Below the pieces are notes generated by a model that worked only from the letters and a program-made list of their open reading frames with translations, searched no databases and had not been told where the DNA came from. Shown here in pieces: positions 5,029 to 8,907 of a stretch of 8,907 bases of DNA; position 1 is the first letter of the stretch; each line of letters opens with the position of its first letter. Both the position numbers and the translations under genes were made by a program. The DNA is from Candidatus Kaiserbacteria bacterium (GTDB taxonomy: Bacteria > Patescibacteriota > Minisyncoccia > Phycocordibacterales > UBA918): NCBI GenBank assembly GCA_023264435.1, contig JAHFMK010000016.1:1-8907 (forward strand), read 5' to 3'.

Positions 5029-5034
5029 AATATA
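5029..5034 (-). promoter_or_regulatory. Candidate -10 box for the hydrolase gene
   Basis: TATATT on the minus strand, 6 nt before the ATG at 5022, within an AT-rich stretch. No clear -35 box and no TGn motif. It fits the close promoter-to-start spacing of prfB, gatC and the nucleotidyltransferase gene but is the weakest case. Confidence 0.35.
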
Positions 5035-5076
5035 ACGCATTTTGTGGTGCAAAAAAAGCAGTGGATGAGTGGGGGT

Positions 5077-5125
5077 GGATGAGTGAGTGACGCCGAAGCG
5101 AAGCTTCGGCGTCACTCACTCATCC
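5077..5125. repeat. Perfect 23-bp inverted repeat (49-nt hairpin)
   Basis: Positions 5077-5099 and 5103-5125 are exact reverse complements around a 3-nt loop (GAA). Neither side is followed directly by a T-run; on the minus strand a run of seven T begins 19 nt later (5057-5051). The left flank carries an extra copy of GTGGATGAGTG (5062-5072), so part of the arm is also directly repeated. It lies between the fMet tRNA terminator and the hydrolase promoter and may be a back-up terminator or a mobile palindrome. Confidence 0.85.
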
Positions 5126-5129
5126 ATGG

Positions 5130-5158
5130 AAAAAGCACCGTTATTTTTGGTGCTTTTT
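5130..5158 (-). terminator. Intrinsic terminator of initiator tRNA-Met
   Basis: AAAAAGCACC (5130-5139) pairs with GGTGCTTTTT (5149-5158) around a 9-nt AT-rich loop. On the minus strand it starts 8 nt after the tRNA 3' end and closes with a run of T. The symmetric A/T base would also allow termination on the plus strand. Confidence 0.85.
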
Positions 5159-5166
5159 ATAATTTG

Positions 5167-5237
5167 TTGCGGGGCCCGGAATCGAACCGGGGTCTGGAGG
5201 TTATGAGCCTCCCGAGGTACCTCTCCTCTACCCCGCT
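5167..5237 (-). tRNA. Initiator tRNA-fMet (anticodon CAT)
   Basis: A 71-nt molecule with unpaired A1 x A72, then the acceptor stem GCGGGG/CCCCGC, D-arm GAGG-AGAGGTA-CCTC, anticodon arm GGAGG-CTCATAA-CCTCC, 4-nt variable loop AGAC, T-arm CCCGG-TTCGATT-CCGGG, and A73. The broken 1-72 pair, the A11-T24 pair and the GG/CC pairs next to the anticodon loop are initiator hallmarks, and the acceptor stem matches E. coli tRNA-fMet. Two features depart from it: A29-T41 replaces the outermost of the three conserved G-C pairs, and the D-loop is only 7 nt. CCA is not encoded; the gene continues CAAAT. Own terminator at 5130-5158. Confidence 0.9.
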
Positions 5238-5264
5238 ATTTATTTTTATTTTTCTTCGTACCGA

Positions 5265-5291
5265 AAACACTCACTTACACATTGAGTGTTT
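5265..5291 (-). terminator. Weak terminator after the gatC-gatA-HEPN cluster
   Basis: AAACACTCA and TGAGTGTTT form a 9-bp stem with a 9-nt loop, 32 nt after the stop of the membrane HEPN-like gene. On the minus strand the stem ends in TTTT, which makes a short U-tract. It separates the gene cluster from initiator tRNA-Met. The stem is AT-rich and may be leaky. Confidence 0.55.
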
Positions 5292-5323
5292 AAAATGTAC
5301 ATCACTTTTTAAGAATACGCAAA

Positions 5324-5932
5324 TTAAAGCACACCAAACTCACGGAAAACACGTTCAAAACGAGTCAGTGTTTCTTGTGCGACTTTCTTGGTGAGAATAA
5401 AGTCACTGCCCACGTGTGCTATCTCATTTCGCACCTTATGTGCTTCCCATGCATCTTGAAGTGTGGTAAATGATTGTATATTTGCACCCTTTAATTTTTC
5501 ACCAAGACTTTGTCCTACATATCCCGCATTATTGAGCGTCTCTTCTAACATAATATCTGCTTCAATGATAGCAATACGCCATGATTCTGGATTATTTTCT
5601 GAGACTCGCTGTTGTATAGCATCCCATCGTGTATTTTTTGAATCAGGGCGTTCATAGCGATTTTTCCATGCTAATTCAGCTGCACGCAAGTCAGCTTGTT
5701 CTGCTTCTCCTATTTCATCATAGCGTATTTTTGCATAAATATATCCGACAAAAAAAATGAAAGAAAGAAAAATTGCAAATATTGAATATATCGTCCACCA
5801 TATTTCAAGGGAGTGTAAAAATGCATTCCAATTACCTTCAAAAAGCTTCTCATAGAGAAATCGAAATAGTGCTATAAAGTCAATACCATACGTATTGTAC
5901 ACAATATCATTTGTGTCTGGTGTGCCGTTCAT
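5324..5932 (-). CDS. Membrane-anchored protein with a C-terminal HEPN-like motif
   Basis: A 202-residue protein with no recognised named family. One strong membrane segment at about residues 45-67 (IFAIFLSFIFFVGYIYAK) follows a roughly 44-residue aromatic N-terminal part. The rest (about 68-202) is charged, mostly helical and probably cytoplasmic, because basic residues directly follow the membrane segment. RNEIAH at 168-173 fits the Rx4H active-site motif of HEPN domains, with a hydrophobic helix after it (VAQETLTRFERVFREF). HEPN proteins are often RNases or nucleotide-binding partners in toxin and defence systems, but inactive structural versions exist, so activity is not established. The start lies 19 nt after the gatA stop, with only a weak AGGT upstream. 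It probably shares the gatC-gatA transcript. No paired nucleotidyltransferase (MNT) antitoxin gene is adjacent. Confidence 0.75.
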   Translation of the reverse strand: MNGTPDTNDIVYNTYGIDFIALFRFLYEKLFEGNWNAFLHSLEIWWTIYSIFAIFLSFIFFVGYIYAKIRYDEIGEAEQADLRAAELAWKNRYERPDSKNTRWDAIQQRVSENNPESWRIAIIEADIMLEETLNNAGYVGQSLGEKLKGANIQSFTTLQDAWEAHKVRNEIAHVGSDFILTKKVAQETLTRFERVFREFGVL

Positions 5933-5951
5933 AAAATGTTACCTACGTGCG

Positions 5952-7373
5952 TTATGTGATGCCTTTTGGTGTATCGTATACTTTCTTTCCAAAATCAAAG
6001 AGTCGTGCGTCACCTGCATGTGGTGCTATATATTGTACCCCAACAGGAAGTAATATGTCGTCTCGAAGTACGGGGGTAACGGGGACAGAGATGGCTGGCA
6101 CTCCCGTGAGGTTTACCGGTACCGTAAAAATATCCGCAAGATACATAGAAAGAGGGTCACTCTTTTCTCCTATCTTAAATGCAGGTGTGGGAGCGGTGGG
6201 TGTCATGATGATATCAATATTTTTATAGACTTCTGCAAGTTCAGCTCGCATCATCTGTCGCACCGTCTCTGCTTTGCCATAGTATGCATCATAATATCCT
6301 GCCGAGAGTACATACGTACCAAGAAGAATACGTCGCTTCACTTCAGTACCAAATCCTTCTGCTCGGGTTTTCATGTAGTCTTCGAGAAGCGTGTCGCCTT
6401 CCGCGCGAAGACCAAAACGTACTCCATCATATCGTGCGAGATTTGAAGACACCTCAGCTGGCATTACAATGTAATACGCAGCGAGTCCCCGCTTCATCAG
6501 TGGAAGCGAGACATCCACCACGTCATGTCCGAGTGCAGTGAGCTTTTCAATCTCTGCATTAAAAACTGCGAGCACATCTGCATCCATTCCTTCTAACAAA
6601 AAATCACGAGGAATACCAATACGATATTTTTCTTTTGTCGCAACGAGTGGGTACGTATCAGAATTGATGGTTGTGGCATCGTAGATATCCTTCCCACTCA
6701 TATTCTCAAAAAGTATTTCTGCATCGCGGACGGAATTGGTGAACGTGCCTGCTTGGTCGAGTGACGAACCCATTGCAATGAGTCCATATCGTGAGACCGC
6801 ACCATACGTTGGCTTATAGCCTACAAGTCCACAGAAACTTGCAGGAAGTCGAACAGAACCACCTGTATCAGTACCAAGTGCTACCACCGCAGCACCCATG
6901 GCAACCGCTGCACCAGAACCACCTGAAGAACCACCAGGGACACGGGTGGGGTCAATAGGATTTTTGGTCACCCCAAATGCAGAGTTTTCTGTAGAAGAAC
7001 CCATCGCAAACTCATCTAAGTTGGTAGTACCCATGAATGTTGCTCCCTGTGCTTTAAGACGAGTGATAATAGTTGCATCGTATGGAGCAACATAGTGTTC
7101 AAGTATTTTTGATGACGCAGTCGCACGCTTCCCTTTCATCAAAATATTATTCTTGATTGCCATCGGCATACCAAGGAGTATAGGTGTGTCATTTCCTTTT
7201 TCTGCATACTGTTCTGTCGCACGCATTGCCTCTTCACGTGCGTCATCAAACACATCAATGAATGCATTGATATCCGCGTTTTTTGCATCAATCACTGCAC
7301 GCATTTCCTCATACGCATTAAGCGGAGTATACTTTCCTTCAATAAATTTTTTGCGGAGTTCGGTAATAGTCAT
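5952..7373 (-). CDS. gatA: Aspartyl/glutamyl-tRNA amidotransferase subunit A
   Basis: A 473-residue amidase-signature protein, the usual length for GatA. It releases ammonia from glutamine; GatB uses it to convert Glu-tRNA(Gln) and/or Asp-tRNA(Asn) to the amidated form in the cytoplasm. The Ser-cisSer-Lys triad is visible: Lys74 (MAIKNNI), cis-Ser149 in GGSSGGSGAA, and nucleophile Ser173 in GTDTGGSVRLP. The 24- and 99-residue spacings match S. aureus GatA (Lys79, Ser154, Ser178). The residue after Lys74 is Asn where most relatives have Asp (IKDN). Start is ATG one base after the gatC stop (TAATATG), so translation is coupled. gatB is not in the window. A plain amidase is unlikely because gatC is directly upstream. 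Confidence 0.95.
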   Translation of the reverse strand: MTITELRKKFIEGKYTPLNAYEEMRAVIDAKNADINAFIDVFDDAREEAMRATEQYAEKGNDTPILLGMPMAIKNNILMKGKRATASSKILEHYVAPYDATIITRLKAQGATFMGTTNLDEFAMGSSTENSAFGVTKNPIDPTRVPGGSSGGSGAAVAMGAAVVALGTDTGGSVRLPASFCGLVGYKPTYGAVSRYGLIAMGSSLDQAGTFTNSVRDAEILFENMSGKDIYDATTINSDTYPLVATKEKYRIGIPRDFLLEGMDADVLAVFNAEIEKLTALGHDVVDVSLPLMKRGLAAYYIVMPAEVSSNLARYDGVRFGLRAEGDTLLEDYMKTRAEGFGTEVKRRILLGTYVLSAGYYDAYYGKAETVRQMMRAELAEVYKNIDIIMTPTAPTPAFKIGEKSDPLSMYLADIFTVPVNLTGVPAISVPVTPVLRDDILLPVGVQYIAPHAGDARLFDFGKKVYDTPKGIT

Positions 7374-7374
7374 A

Positions 7375-7665
7375 TTATTTATTATTGAGAATTTTTTTCA
7401 CTTTTACATATTGTCCATCACGTTCAGGTGCACACGCAAGCAAGTCTTCGGTATACATACCACCTTCATGTGGGGTCTCGTCTTCACGCATCACATTGTA
7501 AAGTAATCCAACCTCTTTTACTTCTGCGTGTGTACCGGTAATTTCCTCAATCTCACTCACATACCCAAGAATATCCGTAATATCCTCTGCGAGTGCTGTT
7601 GCCTCAGCAGAAGTAACCGCGATGCGGGATAGTTTTGCCAAATGTTCAATATCTTCCTTTTTCAT
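7375..7665 (-). CDS. gatC: Aspartyl/glutamyl-tRNA amidotransferase subunit C
   Basis: A 96-residue protein of the normal GatC length. GatC wraps around GatA and holds the GatA-GatB complex together. The N-terminal helix IEHLAKLSRIAVT (6-18), the middle helix ending ILGYVSEIEEI (32-42), NVMREDETP (57-65) and the C-terminal AP-x6-YVKVKKIL pattern match the family. It is first gene of the cluster gatC-gatA-HEPN-like protein; an extended -10 element lies 7 nt before the ATG and no Shine-Dalgarno is seen. Stop is TAA, 1 nt before the gatA ATG. Confidence 0.94.
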   Translation of the reverse strand: MKKEDIEHLAKLSRIAVTSAEATALAEDITDILGYVSEIEEITGTHAEVKEVGLLYNVMREDETPHEGGMYTEDLLACAPERDGQYVKVKKILNNK

Positions 7666-7672
7666 GGTTCGT

Positions 7673-7681
7673 ATAGTATCA
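7673..7681 (-). promoter_or_regulatory. Extended -10 promoter element for gatC-gatA
   Basis: The minus strand reads TGA then TACTAT, ending 7 nt before the gatC ATG at 7665, the same spacing as at prfB. CTGACA lies upstream but only 9 nt from the hexamer, too close for a -35 box. Start of transcription would fall on or next to the ATG. Confidence 0.5.
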
Positions 7682-7714
7682 CTCTCGTGTCAGTTCTGCC
7701 ACCTCGCCTCCTCA

Positions 7715-7757
7715 CAAAACATAATGGCCGACTTACGATGTCGGCCATTATGTTTTG
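7715..7757 (-). terminator. Hairpin directly after the ligA stop codon
   Basis: Positions 7715-7732 and 7740-7757 are perfect 18-bp reverse complements with a 7-nt loop. On the minus strand the stem starts at the base after the ligA TAA and ends in TTTTG, a short U-tract. It separates ligA from the gatC promoter about 34 bp further on. Confidence 0.8.
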
Positions 7758-8907
7758 TTATGTCTTTAAAAGAGTCAGGAATTGTTGTTCGGATAAGATA
7801 GTTATTCCATACTCCTCTGCTTTTTCTGCCTTTGTACCCGCGTCACTTCCCACCACGACATAACTTGTTTTGCGAGACACCGCACTTGATACTGTTCCTC
7901 CCCTGCTTCGCACCATTTCTTCTGCGTCACTGCGATGGAGTGTGGGGAGTGTTCCCGTGAATACAAATGACTTTCCTTTCAGTGATTGTGTACCTGACGA
8001 TGATTTTGGTGCAATCACTATAATATGCGATAGCAATGCTTTCAACAGTGCTTTATTTTTTTCGGTATGAAACCATGTATAGACCGACTCTGCCACGATA
8101 TCACCGATACCATACACCTCCGCGAGCTTCGTTCGCGGAGCCTTTTGTATTTCCTCAATTGAACCAAATCTATCTGCAAGAATGCGAGCAGTCTCCTCTC
8201 CCACATAGTCAATGGAAAGTGAGACAAGAAACCGATGAAGTGGTACTTTTCGTGCAGTATCAATTGACGCCAGTACGTTATCCGCAAACTTTTCTTTGAA
8301 CCCTTCAAGTCCGAGTAGATCACCTTTTGTGAGTGTAAACAAGTCATCAGCAGTATTGATAAGATGATTGTCAAGAAGCTGGTCAATAATACGCGGGCCA
8401 ACTCCATCTATATTGAGTGCTGTTTTTGAAACAAAATAGTGGAGACGACGACGATGCAATGTATCAGAATCTTTTGCAACACATCGATACGCAGACTCTC
8501 CTGGAATACGCTCAATACTGCCATCACCACCACACTCCGCTACGTATTGTGGAAATCGGTATGGCTTCGCACCTTTCGGACGAAGCTCCGTGAGTACCCG
8601 CACAATCTCGGGGATTACATCCCCCGCTTTTTGCAAAATCACGGTGTCTCCGACCCGCACATCAAGGCGTTTAATATGGTCTTCATTGTGAAGTGTTGCA
8701 CGTGAGACGATGGAGCCTGCAACGAGTACTGGTCGCAAATGTGCAACGGGAGTAAGTACACTCGTGCGTCCTACCTGCAAATCTATTGCTTCTACTACCG
8801 TGGTCACTTCCTCCGCGGGAAACTTATATGCAATTCCAAACCGTGGTGACTTTGCAGTATATCCCAATGCAGTCTGATACATAATTTCATTCACCTTTAC
8901 AACGGTT
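7758..8907 (-). CDS. ligA: NAD-dependent DNA ligase LigA, C-terminal part (5' end missing)
   Basis: The frame is open to the right window edge and gives 382 residues, corresponding to about residue 265 onward of E. coli LigA (671). LigA seals nicks between Okazaki fragments and in repair using NAD+. Visible in order: VVKVNE and the ligase motif KFPAEE (Lys28 here, equivalent to E. coli Lys290) ending the adenylation domain; OB fold with VGRTSVLTPVAHL (45-57) and SRATLHNEDHI (68-78); the zinc-finger region (121-150); helix-hairpin-helix domain (about 155-300); and a C-terminal BRCT domain (about 308-380, GKSFVFTGTL and RGGTVSSAVS). Of the four zinc-binding cysteines only Cys125 and Cys142 remain. 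The catalytic KxDG lysine is upstream of the window. Stop is TAA; a terminator follows at once. Confidence 0.96.
   Translation of the reverse strand, partial: TVVKVNEIMYQTALGYTAKSPRFGIAYKFPAEEVTTVVEAIDLQVGRTSVLTPVAHLRPVLVAGSIVSRATLHNEDHIKRLDVRVGDTVILQKAGDVIPEIVRVLTELRPKGAKPYRFPQYVAECGGDGSIERIPGESAYRCVAKDSDTLHRRRLHYFVSKTALNIDGVGPRIIDQLLDNHLINTADDLFTLTKGDLLGLEGFKEKFADNVLASIDTARKVPLHRFLVSLSIDYVGEETARILADRFGSIEEIQKAPRTKLAEVYGIGDIVAESVYTWFHTEKNKALLKALLSHIIVIAPKSSSGTQSLKGKSFVFTGTLPTLHRSDAEEMVRSRGGTVSSAVSRKTSYVVVGSDAGTKAEKAEEYGITILSEQQFLTLLKT

Noticed and set aside
5023..5115. Longer N-terminus for the hydrolase, starting at 5115
   Set aside because: The extra segment would be encoded by the perfect palindrome and repeats, has no protein-like character, and would run over the -10-like box before the ATG at 5022.
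5167..5237. tRNA-Ile with lysidine-modified CAT anticodon
   Set aside because: The unpaired 1-72 position, A11-T24 and the GCGGGG acceptor stem are initiator features and do not fit tRNA-Ile2.
8118..8140. 8-bp inverted repeat CTCCGCGA/TCGCGGAG inside ligA
   Set aside because: It lies within intact coding sequence, has a 7-nt loop and no U-tract; probably chance from codon choice.
1..8907. Recoded TGA (glycine) as in Gracilibacteria or Absconditabacteria
   Set aside because: RF2 is encoded and no gene in the window contains an in-frame TGA.

Overview
The window reads as a compact chromosomal stretch of a streamlined bacterium, most likely a member of the Candidate Phyla Radiation (Patescibacteria/Parcubacteria-like). 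This is an inference. It rests on tightly packed housekeeping genes, almost no Shine-Dalgarno sequences, several promoters that sit directly on the start codon, tRNA genes without an encoded CCA end, GatCAB-type amidation genes, and shortened or altered versions of universal proteins. No phage, plasmid or CRISPR system is present. All protein genes lie on the minus strand, so transcription runs from high to low coordinates; the only plus-strand gene recognised is a tRNA-Thr.

Layout from high to low coordinates: the C-terminal part of ligA (cut by the window edge) ends at a strong hairpin at 7715-7757. A gatC-gatA-membrane HEPN-like gene cluster follows (7665 to 5324), ending in a weak terminator. 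Next come initiator tRNA-Met (5237-5167) with its own terminator and a 49-nt perfect hairpin. A prolyl-oligopeptidase-type alpha/beta hydrolase (5022-4114) and a sugar-nucleotide nucleotidyltransferase (4093-3416) each have their own candidate promoter. A tRNA cluster follows (elongator Met, Asp, Thr-CGT on the plus strand, Thr-GGT). A perfect 20-bp hairpin separates it from the classical prfB-ftsE-ftsX operon, whose last gene runs off the left edge.

How the genes work together: most serve translation (RF2, GatCA for Gln-tRNA or Asn-tRNA formation, five tRNAs), with replication and repair (LigA) and cell division or peptidoglycan-hydrolase control (FtsEX). The unusual part is the tRNA cluster at about 2640-3300. 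An 83-bp segment holding the last 20 nt of tRNA-Asp plus its terminator is present twice. A 34-nt hairpin occurs beside both tRNA-Asp and tRNA-Met. In each case it is followed after 2 nt by an inverted copy of that tRNA's own T-arm. This looks like a family of small tRNA-linked elements or recombination scars and is the best candidate here for something undescribed. Other points worth checking are an RF2 lacking most of domain 1, a LigA zinc finger with only two of four cysteines, a membrane-anchored protein with an HEPN Rx4H motif, an initiator tRNA with non-standard identity positions, and a CA dinucleotide directly after the discriminator base in all five tRNA genes.
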